Positions 22,876 through 30,625 of a stretch of 64,000 nucleotides of DNA are shown in pieces. The DNA is from Terriglobia bacterium. GTDB taxonomy: Bacteria; Acidobacteriota; Terriglobia; JAJPHL01. The notes under the pieces were generated by a model. It made no database searches and was not told where the DNA came from. It saw only the letters and a program-made list of their open reading frames with translations. Both the position numbers and the translations under genes were made by a program. The DNA lies in the NCBI GenBank assembly GCA_021325275.1, contig JAJPHL010000063.1:1-64000 (forward strand), given 5' to 3'. Position 1 is the first letter of the stretch, and each line of letters starts with the position of its first letter.

Positions 22876-23892
22876 ATGGAACGCCGCCACTTCATTATCG
22901 GGGCAGTTGCCGGCGGCATTGGACTCTTTCAGTACGCCTTCTTCACCGGCTGGATGAAGCAACTTTCGCAGACGCGTCCGCGACTGCGCGTGCGCGACTA
23001 TCTCAGTCTAGGCGAAAACGCCGCGCTCGCCGCCATCACGCCGGTTCCCGATTTCTACTGCGTGCAAAAAGGACTCCCGGAGTACATCAAGGAACAAGCT
23101 TGGAAGCTGCGCATCGATGGACTCGTTCGCCAGCCCGCGCAATTCACGCTCGCCGCGATTCGCGACATGCCTGCCGTCGAGCGCGTGATTACTCTCGAAT
23201 GCGTGGAGAACCGCATTGGTGGTCCGCTGATCGGAAATGCCAAGTGGAAAGGCGTGCGGCTGGCCGATTTGCTGGCGTCGGCCGGCGTCGAACCCCGCGC
23301 GCATTACGCTGCGTTCCATGGCAACGATCGTTTCTCCACCGGCCATCCGCTTGACCGTGTGGTTTCGCCAGATGTAATTCTTGCGTATGAGATGAATGGC
23401 GCGCCGCTCACGGCGTCGCACGGATTTCCGCTGCGCCTGCTCGTTCCCGGCAAGTTTGGTATGAAACAGACCAAATGGCTCACGCGGATCGAATTGCTCG
23501 ACAAACACTACGTCGGATATTGGGAGGAACGCGGCTGGTCGGACGCTTGCGAGCGCGCCGTCCACGCGCGTTTCGACGCGCCCGACGAAATCGCGCACTT
23601 GAAAGGCAACAGCTTTGTGCTTGCCGGATACGCCCTTGGTGGACGCAGCGGCGTAAAAGGCGTGGAGCTATCGCTCGACGCCGGAAAAACTTGGGCGACG
23701 GCGGATTTGTTCAGCAATCCGTCGACCGAGGCGTGGTCGTTTTGGCGATATGCATGGTCGCCGGCGCCGGGCCAGTACGAAGTGCGCGTGCGCGCCATTT
23801 CCGGCGCTGGCGAAGTACAAACTGAAGGTCCTGTGCGACCGTTTCCCGACGGCGCGACGGGTCAAGAAGTGGTCAAGGTTGAAGTGGTATAG
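22876..23892 (+). CDS. Sulfite-oxidase-like molybdopterin oxidoreductase
   Basis: Molybdenum-cofactor enzyme of the sulfite oxidase superfamily, 338 residues. The N-terminus MERRHFIIGAVAGGIGLFQ is a twin-arginine-like export or anchor signal. The Mo-coordinating cysteine should be in ITLECVENRIGG; LRIDGLVRQPAQFTLAAIRDMP, YEMNGAPLTASHGFPLRLLVPGKFGMKQTKWLTRIEL and a C-terminal Ig-like dimerisation domain (VKGVELSLDAGKTWA) are family hallmarks. No haem domain is fused, so electrons must go to a partner. Seven bases after its stop begins the VapB-like antitoxin, so it probably heads the unit that continues into lolA. Its first codons are duplicated at 22346-22396, upstream of hicBA. Confidence 0.88.
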   Translation: MERRHFIIGAVAGGIGLFQYAFFTGWMKQLSQTRPRLRVRDYLSLGENAALAAITPVPDFYCVQKGLPEYIKEQAWKLRIDGLVRQPAQFTLAAIRDMPAVERVITLECVENRIGGPLIGNAKWKGVRLADLLASAGVEPRAHYAAFHGNDRFSTGHPLDRVVSPDVILAYEMNGAPLTASHGFPLRLLVPGKFGMKQTKWLTRIELLDKHYVGYWEERGWSDACERAVHARFDAPDEIAHLKGNSFVLAGYALGGRSGVKGVELSLDAGKTWATADLFSNPSTEAWSFWRYAWSPAPGQYEVRVRAISGAGEVQTEGPVRPFPDGATGQEVVKVEVV

Positions 23893-23899
23893 TAAGGGC

Positions 23900-24160
23900 A
23901 TGACGACTACCGTTGAGGCCAACAGTTCGGAACTGCGAGAACTTGTCGCCCGGACCCAACAGGGCGAGGAGATCCTCGTTACTGTGGACGGCAAGGTCGC
24001 CGGTCGCATCTCTGCTGCGTCCGAGCCGCAAGATCCGACGCCGCACCCTGATAAGGCTGAGCTTGTCCGCAGAATGAGAGAGCGCTTAGCCAGCTTGCCC
24101 CCACAGAAGGGGCCGAGTATTCAGGAACTGATGGACGAGCTTCGCGAGGAGCGGCTCTGA
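23900..24160 (+). CDS. Phd/VapB-like antitoxin
   Basis: 86-residue antitoxin. The N-terminal half has the Phd/YefM-type dimerisation and DNA-binding fold (TVEANSSELRELVARTQQGEEILVTVDGKVAGRI), and the C-terminal half is the disordered toxin-wrapping tail (KAELVRRMRERLASLP, ELMDELREERL). It starts seven bases after the molybdoenzyme stop, and its TGA stop overlaps the toxin start. No separate promoter or operator is obvious, so it may be read from the upstream gene. Confidence 0.8.
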   Translation: MTTTVEANSSELRELVARTQQGEEILVTVDGKVAGRISAASEPQDPTPHPDKAELVRRMRERLASLPPQKGPSIQELMDELREERL

Positions 24161-24603
24161 GATATTGGGACACCTCGGCCGTTTGCAAGCTCTTTCTTCC
24201 GGAACCAGACAGTTCTTGGTATGTCGCGCAGTACGCTTCCTCTGATGGCGAGCTTACGGCAGACCTAACCGAAATCGAGTTGCATTGCGCGCTGCTTCGC
24301 CGCGAACATGAAGGCGATCTGCCGACGGGATATGCCGCCTCCGCGCTTAGCGATTTTCGAGATTTCTACAAAACCCCTCGAGGCATGGTGCCGGTCCATT
24401 TCGACTTTAGGGTTAATCGCGAATGCGAGCGCATAGCCTTCCATGCTTACACGCAAACGCCGTCAATCTTGATTCGGAGCCTCGACCTCATTCACGTCGC
24501 GAGCGCGTCAGTAGCGAAAGCCGAGGCGATTGTTACCGCAGATGGCAGGATGAGAAAACTCGCCGCCGCGCTGGGCTTCAAAGTCTTTCCCGAACTCCAA
24601 TGA
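24157..24603 (+). CDS. PIN-domain VapC-like toxin with apparent CTG start
   Basis: 148-residue PIN-domain ribonuclease. The N-terminus RYWDTSAVCKLFLPEPDS is the classic VapC opening with the first acidic residue in WDTSA; later acidic residues are in LTEIELHCALL and SLDLIHVASA, and TADGRMRKLAAALG ends the domain. The codon placed exactly where VapC proteins begin is CTG (24157), overlapping the antitoxin stop (CTCTGA); no in-frame ATG, GTG or TTG occurs until TTG 24280, which would remove the first catalytic Asp. Either CTG is used through translational coupling, or the start codon has mutated. Its stop overlaps the lolA ATG (ATGA). Confidence 0.75.
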   Translation: MRYWDTSAVCKLFLPEPDSSWYVAQYASSDGELTADLTEIELHCALLRREHEGDLPTGYAASALSDFRDFYKTPRGMVPVHFDFRVNRECERIAFHAYTQTPSILIRSLDLIHVASASVAKAEAIVTADGRMRKLAAALGFKVFPELQ

Positions 24604-25232
24604 TTCTTCTGCTCGCCCTCCTCGCGACCGCCCCATCTCCCCTCGACTCCACGATCGCGCGCCTGGAAGCACGCTACAACCACATGGACTCCTTACGCGC
24701 CGTTTTCGTCCAGCAATATCGCGCCTCGGAGCAGTCGGCGGTGCGCGAGGAATCCGGAATGGTTTACTTGAAGAAACCGGGCCAAATGCGTTGGGATTAC
24801 TCGAAGCCGGAGATCAAGCAATTCTATTGCAGCGGCAAGGAAGCGTACTTCTATGCCCCTGCCGATCGTCAGGCCACGCGCTTTTTGGTGAAGGATTCCA
24901 ACGACACTCGCATTCCGCTGCGATTCCTGCTCGGCAAGCTCAATCTTCGGCGCATCTTCGCTAAAGTGGAGGAAGCCGGCGACCTGGCGCCCATCGATCC
25001 CGGCGATCCGGTGCTTAAGCTGTGGCCCAAGAAAGGCGAGACGTTTCGGGAGGTCTACCTGGAGATCGACGCACAAAGCCGCATCCGGCGTCTGGTGATC
25101 GACGATGGCGACGGCTCGCGCTCCGACTTTCGCCTTTCCGCCGAGGAGGTCAACCCGCCGTTGGATCGCAATATGTTCAAGTTCGCGGCCCCGCCGGGGG
25201 TGCAAATTGTGGACGAACGCTCCGGCAACTAA
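24600..25232 (+). CDS. lolA: LolA-like outer-membrane lipoprotein carrier protein
   Basis: Periplasmic chaperone that ferries lipoproteins from the inner to the outer membrane. 210 residues with a short signal sequence (MILLLALLATAPSP), then the LolA beta-barrel pattern: LRAVFVQQYRASEQ, GMVYLKKPGQMRWDYSKPEIKQFYCSGKEAYFYAP, LRFLLGKLNL and EVNPPLDRNMFKFAAPPGVQIVDE. Its ATG overlaps the stop of the VapC toxin, so it is translationally tied to the TA module. Placed directly before pilC, it may help localise pilus secretins or pilotins; that is inference. Confidence 0.85.
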   Translation: MILLLALLATAPSPLDSTIARLEARYNHMDSLRAVFVQQYRASEQSAVREESGMVYLKKPGQMRWDYSKPEIKQFYCSGKEAYFYAPADRQATRFLVKDSNDTRIPLRFLLGKLNLRRIFAKVEEAGDLAPIDPGDPVLKLWPKKGETFREVYLEIDAQSRIRRLVIDDGDGSRSDFRLSAEEVNPPLDRNMFKFAAPPGVQIVDERSGN

Positions 25233-25266
25233 ACCCGTCTAAGCTGGAAGTAGAGCCGACTCTTAT

Positions 25267-26478
25267 ATGGAATTCGTGTGCAAGTTCGCCGACGAGCGGG
25301 GGCAAGTCCAGGAAATCCTGGAGTCCGGGCACTCGGAAGCCGATGTCCGCGAAAAATACGCGAAGCAAGGATTGCTGCTCTATTCCGTGAAAGCGCGCGG
25401 CGGATTGTCGCGCATTCTCACCGGATCGTTCAGCGTCGGCAAGAAAAAACTTCAGCTCGAGCAATTCCTCATCTTCAACCAGCAATTCGTCACGCTGATC
25501 CGCGCCGGTTTGCCGATTCTCAAGGGTCTCGACTTGCTCGCCGGGCGCGTGGCGGCCAACGAATTGCGTCCGCACATTGAAGCGGTGCGCGATCGCGTGA
25601 AGCAGGGCATGCTGCTGTCCGCCGCTTTCGAGGAGCAACGCGTTTTTCCGAAAATCTACATCACCTCGGTGATGGCCGGAGAAAAAAGCGGCAGCTTGGA
25701 AGAAGTTTTGGACCGCTACATCAGTTACCAGCGCATCGCGCTGGCGGTGCGCAAGAAAGTAATTGCCTCGCTCATCTATCCTTGCGTGCTCATCACGCTG
25801 GTCGCCTGCCTGTTGACGTTCCTGATCACTTACGTCGTGCCGAAATTCTCGGAACTCTACTCCAGCCTCGACGCCACGCTGCCGGAAATGACGCAAATCA
25901 TGATGGCGATCGGCCTGACGCTGCGCGACTATTTGCCGCTGGCGGTTCTGCTTGTCGCGGCGATGATCGGCGGGGCCATGGCGTGGTCGCGGTCGGCGAA
26001 GGGCGCGCGTTTCATGGATTCGGTGAAGATGAATACGCCGTTGCTCGGCGAGATTTGGATGAAGTACCAAGTGGCCCAGTTCGCGCGCATGCTGGCCACG
26101 CTGCTCACCGGCGGCATTCCCCTGGTGCAGGCGCTGGAAACCGTTGGCGATTCGTTCGACATCTATTTGATTCGCGAAGCGATGAAGACGGCCACCAAGG
26201 CGGTCCGCGAAGGGCGCACGTTGTCGTCCGCCTTGGCCGGCTCGAAAATCATGCCGGATCTGGTGGTGGAAATGGTCGAAGTGGGCGAATCGACCGGCGC
26301 GCTTTCGCAAATGCTGAACAGCGTCGCCGAGTTTTTCGAGCAAGACGTCGAGACCAGCATGCACGCGGTGATGTCGCTGATCGAGCCGGCGATTTTGCTT
26401 TTGGTCGCCGTGGTGGTGGCATTCGTATTGATCTCGCTTTACATGCCAATCTTCTCACTCGCAGAAAGAATGCACTAG
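25267..26478 (+). CDS. pilC: PilC/GspF-type inner membrane platform protein
   Basis: Polytopic inner-membrane protein of type IV pilus and type II secretion machines that couples the ATPase to pilin assembly. 403 residues with two T2SSF repeats: LEQFLIFNQQFVTLIRAGLPILKGLDLLA with the following AGEKSGSLEEVLDRY, and VAQFARMLATLLTGGIPLVQALETVG with VEVGESTGALSQMLNSVAEFFEQDVE. Three transmembrane segments are visible (IYPCVLITLVACLLTFLITYVVP; LPLAVLLVAAMIGGAMAW; the C-terminal IEPAILLLVAVVVAFVLISLYMPIF). It lies between lolA and pilB. Confidence 0.92.
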   Translation: MEFVCKFADERGQVQEILESGHSEADVREKYAKQGLLLYSVKARGGLSRILTGSFSVGKKKLQLEQFLIFNQQFVTLIRAGLPILKGLDLLAGRVAANELRPHIEAVRDRVKQGMLLSAAFEEQRVFPKIYITSVMAGEKSGSLEEVLDRYISYQRIALAVRKKVIASLIYPCVLITLVACLLTFLITYVVPKFSELYSSLDATLPEMTQIMMAIGLTLRDYLPLAVLLVAAMIGGAMAWSRSAKGARFMDSVKMNTPLLGEIWMKYQVAQFARMLATLLTGGIPLVQALETVGDSFDIYLIREAMKTATKAVREGRTLSSALAGSKIMPDLVVEMVEVGESTGALSQMLNSVAEFFEQDVETSMHAVMSLIEPAILLLVAVVVAFVLISLYMPIFSLAERMH

Positions 26479-26497
26479 AAAGGGAAAATGGTAAACC

Positions 26498-26597
26498 AAG
26501 GCAAGAGGCAAAAGGCAAAAGGCAAAAGGCAAAAGGAAGGAAGAACGCCCAGTTCCTCACTTTTGCCTTTTGCCTCTTGCCGTTTGCCTTTTGCCTT
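26498..26597. repeat. Tandem-octamer hairpin between pilC and pilB
   Basis: The left arm is four to five tandem copies of GGCAAAAG (26498-26538); the right arm is the complementary CTTTTGCC series (26560-26597), with a loop of about 20 bases. The predicted hairpin is long and very stable for an intra-operon position. It ends about 15 bases before the pilB ATG. Confidence 0.7.
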
Positions 26598-26611
26598 CGT
26601 TCCTGCTTACC

Positions 26612-28261
26612 ATGGCTGAAAAACCCAAGAACGGAAACGGCACGGCCATCATGGCCCCGGTGAAAGACACCTCGGCCGACGAAGCGCGGGCCCGCGATCT
26701 GGCGTCCCGCTATCGCTGCCCGTTCGTCGATTTGCACGAACATACTATCGACCACGATTTGCTCCGGGCCATTCCCGTGGACCTGATGTTCCGCTACCAT
26801 TTCGTTCCGCTGCGCGGCCAGGATTCCACGCTCGATATCGCCATCGCCGATCCCAGCCAGTTGCTGCTGGTCGACGAAGTATCGCTGCTGTTGAACAAGC
26901 GGTTGCGTTTGCACGTCGCGACACTCGATCAGATCAACGAACTGCTGAAAAAGACCGAGCAGTCGCAGCGCGTGCTGGAAGATGCCACCGAAGGTTTCGC
27001 GCTCGACGTTATTCGCGACGAAGAAGGGGAAGGCCGCGACGAAATTTCCATCGAAAGCCTGACGCGCGATACCGACATCAGCCCGGTGATCCGCCTGGTC
27101 GACACGACCATCTTCTCCGCGCTGGAGCGGCGCGCCTCCGACATCCACATCGAAACGCGCGACGCCGAAGTAGTGATCAAGTACCGCATCGACGGCGTGC
27201 TGCACTATGCGATGCCGCCGATCGCCAAGGAATGGCACTCGACGATCATTTCGCGCATCAAGGTGATGTCGGAACTGGACATCGCCGAACGACGCGTCCC
27301 GCAAGACGGACGTTTCCGCGTCCGCTACAAAGGCCGCTCCATCGACTTCCGCGTGTCGATCATGCCGTCGATCCACGGCGAGGACGCGGTGCTCCGCGTG
27401 CTCGACAAAGAGTCGATGAGCGAAAAATTCAAATCGCTTTCGCTCGACGCCGTGGGCTTCGACGAAACGGACTTGCGCAAATTCCGCCGCTTGATTCTCG
27501 AGCCGTACGGCATGGTGCTGGTCACCGGGCCCACGGGATCGGGCAAAACCACCACGTTGTACGCGGCGCTCAGCGAAATCAAGAACGACGAAGACAAAAT
27601 CGTCACCATCGAAGATCCCGTCGAGTATCAGATCAAGGGAATCACGCAGATTCCGGTGAACGAGAAAAAAGGACTCACGTTCGCGCGTGGTTTGCGGTCG
27701 ATTTTGCGCCACGATCCCGACAAGATCATGGTGGGCGAAATTCGCGACAACGAAACGGCGCAGATCGCCATTCAATCGGCGCTCACCGGACACTTGGTTT
27801 TCACCACCGTTCACGCCAACAACGTGATCGACGTACTGGGGCGCTTCCTGAACATGGGCGTGGAGGCGTACAACTTTGTCTCGGCGTTGAATTGCATTTT
27901 GGCGCAGCGCTTGGTCCGCAACATTTGCCCCGGTTGCCGGCGTCCGGCGGAAGTGACCGAAGATAACCTGCGCGAATCGGCACTCGACGTGGCCGAATGG
28001 CGCAGCGTAACGTTCTACGAAGGCGGCGGATGCATGGAATGCTCCGGCACCGGTTTCCGCGGGCGCACCGCGATCCACGAACTGTTGGACTTGTCGGACA
28101 AGATTCGCGATTTGATTCTGGAGCGGCGGCCGAGCTCGGAAATTCGCCGCGCCGCGTACGAGGAAGGCATGTCGTCGCTGCGCGAATCGGCATTGCGCAA
28201 GGTGAAGCAGGGCATTACCACGCTGAAGGAGATCAACAAGGTCACCTTCATCGAAGGTTAG
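26612..28261 (+). CDS. pilB: PilB/GspE-type pilus assembly ATPase
   Basis: Cytoplasmic assembly ATPase, 549 residues. ATG 26612 (MAEKPKNG) is chosen; the upstream in-frame ATG lies in the repeat hairpin. Visible parts: N-terminal domain (to about residue 140), SDIHIETRDAEVVIKYRIDG, Walker A GPTGSGKTTT, EDPVEYQIKG, Walker B VGEIRDNETA, VHANNVID and the zinc site CPGC (about 430) with CMEC (about 470). The C-terminal AYEEGMSSLRESALRKVKQGITTLKEI is typical. It is the operon partner of pilC and pilM-P and differs from the orphan ATPase at 2679-4598 in having a standard zinc site and no extra tail. Confidence 0.92.
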   Translation: MAEKPKNGNGTAIMAPVKDTSADEARARDLASRYRCPFVDLHEHTIDHDLLRAIPVDLMFRYHFVPLRGQDSTLDIAIADPSQLLLVDEVSLLLNKRLRLHVATLDQINELLKKTEQSQRVLEDATEGFALDVIRDEEGEGRDEISIESLTRDTDISPVIRLVDTTIFSALERRASDIHIETRDAEVVIKYRIDGVLHYAMPPIAKEWHSTIISRIKVMSELDIAERRVPQDGRFRVRYKGRSIDFRVSIMPSIHGEDAVLRVLDKESMSEKFKSLSLDAVGFDETDLRKFRRLILEPYGMVLVTGPTGSGKTTTLYAALSEIKNDEDKIVTIEDPVEYQIKGITQIPVNEKKGLTFARGLRSILRHDPDKIMVGEIRDNETAQIAIQSALTGHLVFTTVHANNVIDVLGRFLNMGVEAYNFVSALNCILAQRLVRNICPGCRRPAEVTEDNLRESALDVAEWRSVTFYEGGGCMECSGTGFRGRTAIHELLDLSDKIRDLILERRPSSEIRRAAYEEGMSSLRESALRKVKQGITTLKEINKVTFIEG

Positions 28262-28262
28262 G

Positions 28263-29219
28263 ATGCAGATTCCGTTCCAACACGTTTTTCGATCGTTGCT
28301 CAGCGAGCCGCCGCCCGGTTTGGCTTGCGAGTTCACGCCGCACAGCGTCGCGGTGGCGCGTTGGCGTCCCGGCGCGGTGCAACCGGAACGCGTGTCGGTG
28401 CGCGAATTGCCGCCCGAAGCCCTGCGTCCGCAACCGTTGCGCGAGAATTTCGCGGCCCCCACGGCGATCGCCGAGGCGGTGGGATCGGCTCTCGAGGACG
28501 CGCAAGCGTCGAACACCGGAAAGCGCCGCCGCGAGATCGCCCTGCTGCTGCCGGACATGAGCGCGCGCGTCACGGTGCTGGCCTTTGAGCAGCTTCCCGT
28601 GAAGACCGAAGAGATTTTGCCGTTGTTGCGATTCCGCTTGAAGAAGACCGTGCCGTTCGACGTCGACGAAGCCGCCATCGCTTGGCGAGTTTCCCCGGCA
28701 CGCGGAGAGGGAACGTCGCGCGACTTGGTCGTCGCGGTGACGCCGCGCGCGATTGTCCGCCAGTACGAAGCGATCTTCGAGCAGTTGGGTTATTTGCCGG
28801 GCGAAGTGACGGTGTCGACGGTGGCGGGATTGAATCTGGTGGTCGATGCGCCGGGCGCGGAGTCGGGGTCCATGTTGTTGCGCGGCTCAGGCGGGCAAAT
28901 GAGTATCGCGGTGACCAGCCAAAACGAATTGCGCATGTTACGGTCCAGCGATTACGGCGACGAGCCGCTTGACGGCGAGGGCGAACGCTTCCGCGACATT
29001 TTTTCAAGCGCGGTCTTTTTTCAAGACTCCTACGGCGGAAAAATCGACCGCGTGTGGCATTCCGGATTCGGCGACTTTGCCGATCCGCTATGGTCGCAAA
29101 TCGAAACCGAGTTAGGCGTCGCGCCCAAGCCGTTGGCCGTTCCCGGTGCGAGCGATCCGCGTTACGCGCCGTATCTGGGACTTTTCGGAATGGTCGCGGA
29201 GACGGCCAAGAAAGTCTAG
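28263..29219 (+). CDS. pilM: PilM/GspL-like actin-fold pilus assembly protein
   Basis: 318-residue protein at the PilM position. The N-terminal part (GLACEFTPHSVAVARWRPG) and IALLLPDMSARVTVLAFEQLP followed by EILPLLRFRLKKTVPFDVDEAAIAWRV are the PilM/GspL ATPase-fold signatures. Later actin-like motifs are weak (GEVTVSTVAGLNLVVDAPG). PilM is a cytoplasmic ring component that binds the N-terminus of PilN. It starts one base after the pilB stop, and its sequence is divergent from proteobacterial PilM. Confidence 0.75.
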   Translation: MQIPFQHVFRSLLSEPPPGLACEFTPHSVAVARWRPGAVQPERVSVRELPPEALRPQPLRENFAAPTAIAEAVGSALEDAQASNTGKRRREIALLLPDMSARVTVLAFEQLPVKTEEILPLLRFRLKKTVPFDVDEAAIAWRVSPARGEGTSRDLVVAVTPRAIVRQYEAIFEQLGYLPGEVTVSTVAGLNLVVDAPGAESGSMLLRGSGGQMSIAVTSQNELRMLRSSDYGDEPLDGEGERFRDIFSSAVFFQDSYGGKIDRVWHSGFGDFADPLWSQIETELGVAPKPLAVPGASDPRYAPYLGLFGMVAETAKKV

Positions 29220-29226
29220 AACGACT

Positions 29227-29880
29227 ATGACTCTGAATCTCGCCACGCAGCCGTTTGTGAATCGCCGGCGTTTCTACACGCTGACCAGCGCCGCCGCGGT
29301 GGTGCTGGGATTGACGCTGGCGGTGCTGCTCTCGATTTTTGCGCGCAATTTCCGCAACGAGATCGGCATTCGCAAGCAAATGAAAACGGTGCGCCAGGAA
29401 ATCGCGCGGTTGGACGAAGATCAGCAACAACTCGAAGAGCGTTTAAAGCGTCCCGAAGCCGCCGACATTCTCGACCGTAACGATTTTCTGAATACGCTGA
29501 TCCGCCAGAAGGCCGTGTCGTGGACGCGCATCTTCATGGACCTGGAAAAGGTGATGCCCGAGCGTGTGCAAGCAATCTCGCTGCATCCGGTGGCGCAGAT
29601 TCCCGGCGTGGAAGGCAGCAAGAGGAGCAATGCGCCGGTTTCTTTCGACGGACCGCTGGTCATCGACTTGAAGTTGCAAGTGTCGTCGGAGCAATTCGAA
29701 GACCTGGTGAAACTGGTGCGTCACCTCCAGGTTGCACCTTTTTGGAAGCCGGTCGTCAATACGACGGATCCCCAGGCCGACGCCGGAGCGCCAGGCGGGC
29801 AGGTAGGCAGAGTTCCCGTCTTTACGAAAGACAAAGACAATCTCTACAAAATGTCGATGAGTGTGAGCTATGCCCAATAA
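29227..29880 (+). CDS. pilN: PilN-like pilus alignment protein
   Basis: Bitopic inner membrane protein of 217 residues. The N-terminus MTLNLATQPFVNRRRFY is the conserved PilN tail that docks into PilM. One transmembrane helix follows (LTSAAAVVLGLTLAVLLSIF), then a coiled coil (EIGIRKQMKTVRQEIARLDEDQQQLEERL) and a periplasmic ferredoxin-like domain (WTRIFMDLEKVMPERVQAISLHP). Its 3' end overlaps the PilO-like gene by 11 bases. Confidence 0.85.
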   Translation: MTLNLATQPFVNRRRFYTLTSAAAVVLGLTLAVLLSIFARNFRNEIGIRKQMKTVRQEIARLDEDQQQLEERLKRPEAADILDRNDFLNTLIRQKAVSWTRIFMDLEKVMPERVQAISLHPVAQIPGVEGSKRSNAPVSFDGPLVIDLKLQVSSEQFEDLVKLVRHLQVAPFWKPVVNTTDPQADAGAPGGQVGRVPVFTKDKDNLYKMSMSVSYAQ

Positions 29881-30625
29881 TCCACGGCCATCGAATCCGG
29901 CCGGCAAAGTGAAGCGCGATCTTTACGAGCACCGCCAATGGGTGCGCGGCGTGCTGATCGCGCTGGTGGTGATCGATGGGCTGTTTCTCTTTTTCAGTTT
30001 CCGTCCGTTGGGGCGCAGCTTCGCCGCGCAGCAGGAAGAGCTTAAATCTCTCCGGGAAGACGCGCGGGCCAAACGCGATAGCGTCGCGCGCCTCCGCAAG
30101 ATCGAAGCGACGCTCAAGGAATCCGCGAAACTGGGCGACCAGTTTTACTCCACCAAGTTCTTGCCGGCGGAAACCGGCTTCGCCACGATCATGGAAGAAG
30201 TGGAACGCTTGGCGAATTCCAGCGGCGTGCGCAAGAGCTCGGTCTCGTACGGCGTCCAGGAGATTCAGGGCCGGCCCGACCTGGAAGGCGTGACCATCGA
30301 CACCACCATCGACGGCGATTACGCAAAGATCGTGCGCTTCGTAAATCAATTGGAGCAGTCGCAGTTGTTCTTGATTGTCGATTCGCTCGGCGTGCAGAGC
30401 TCGACCACCGGTAAGGCGACGAAAGTGGCGGTCACGGTGAAATTGCTGACGCTGTTCCGCATGCCGAAAGGGATGCCAGTTCCGGGCGAAGTGAAGCCGT
30501 CGCCGGCGCCCGAGGCCAAGCCGGATGACGCGCCTCCCCCGCCGGCCACCAAGCCGTTCGACACGAAACCGTCCGGTGGAAAAGTCGCGCAATTGAATCC
30601 GGCGCCGCAAGGAGACGCGCGATGA
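29870..30625 (+). CDS. pilO: PilO-like pilus alignment protein
   Basis: 251-residue bitopic protein: a short cytoplasmic tail (residues 1-26), one transmembrane helix (GVLIALVVIDGLFLFFSF), a coiled coil (AAQQEELKSLREDARAKRDSVARLRKIEATLKE) and a periplasmic PilO-type domain (FATIMEEVERLANSSGVRKSSVSYG ... DYAKIVRFVNQLEQSQLFLIVDSLGVQS). The C-terminus is a proline-rich tail of about 60 residues, longer than usual. It should pair with PilN in the inner membrane and overlaps both neighbours. Confidence 0.82.
   Translation: MPNNPRPSNPAGKVKRDLYEHRQWVRGVLIALVVIDGLFLFFSFRPLGRSFAAQQEELKSLREDARAKRDSVARLRKIEATLKESAKLGDQFYSTKFLPAETGFATIMEEVERLANSSGVRKSSVSYGVQEIQGRPDLEGVTIDTTIDGDYAKIVRFVNQLEQSQLFLIVDSLGVQSSTTGKATKVAVTVKLLTLFRMPKGMPVPGEVKPSPAPEAKPDDAPPPPATKPFDTKPSGGKVAQLNPAPQGDAR

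Noticed and set aside
20809-24603. Prophage or integrative element as the source of the TA island
   Set aside because: No integrase, recombinase, phage structural gene, att-like repeat or adjacent tRNA is visible.
26498-26597. CRISPR array
   Set aside because: The repeats are contiguous octamers without spacers and are followed by their complement; no cas genes are near.
26249-28678. Minus-strand frame of 809 codons across pilC and pilB
   Set aside because: Antisense shadow of two well-recognised genes; the translation is His/Arg-rich without domain features.
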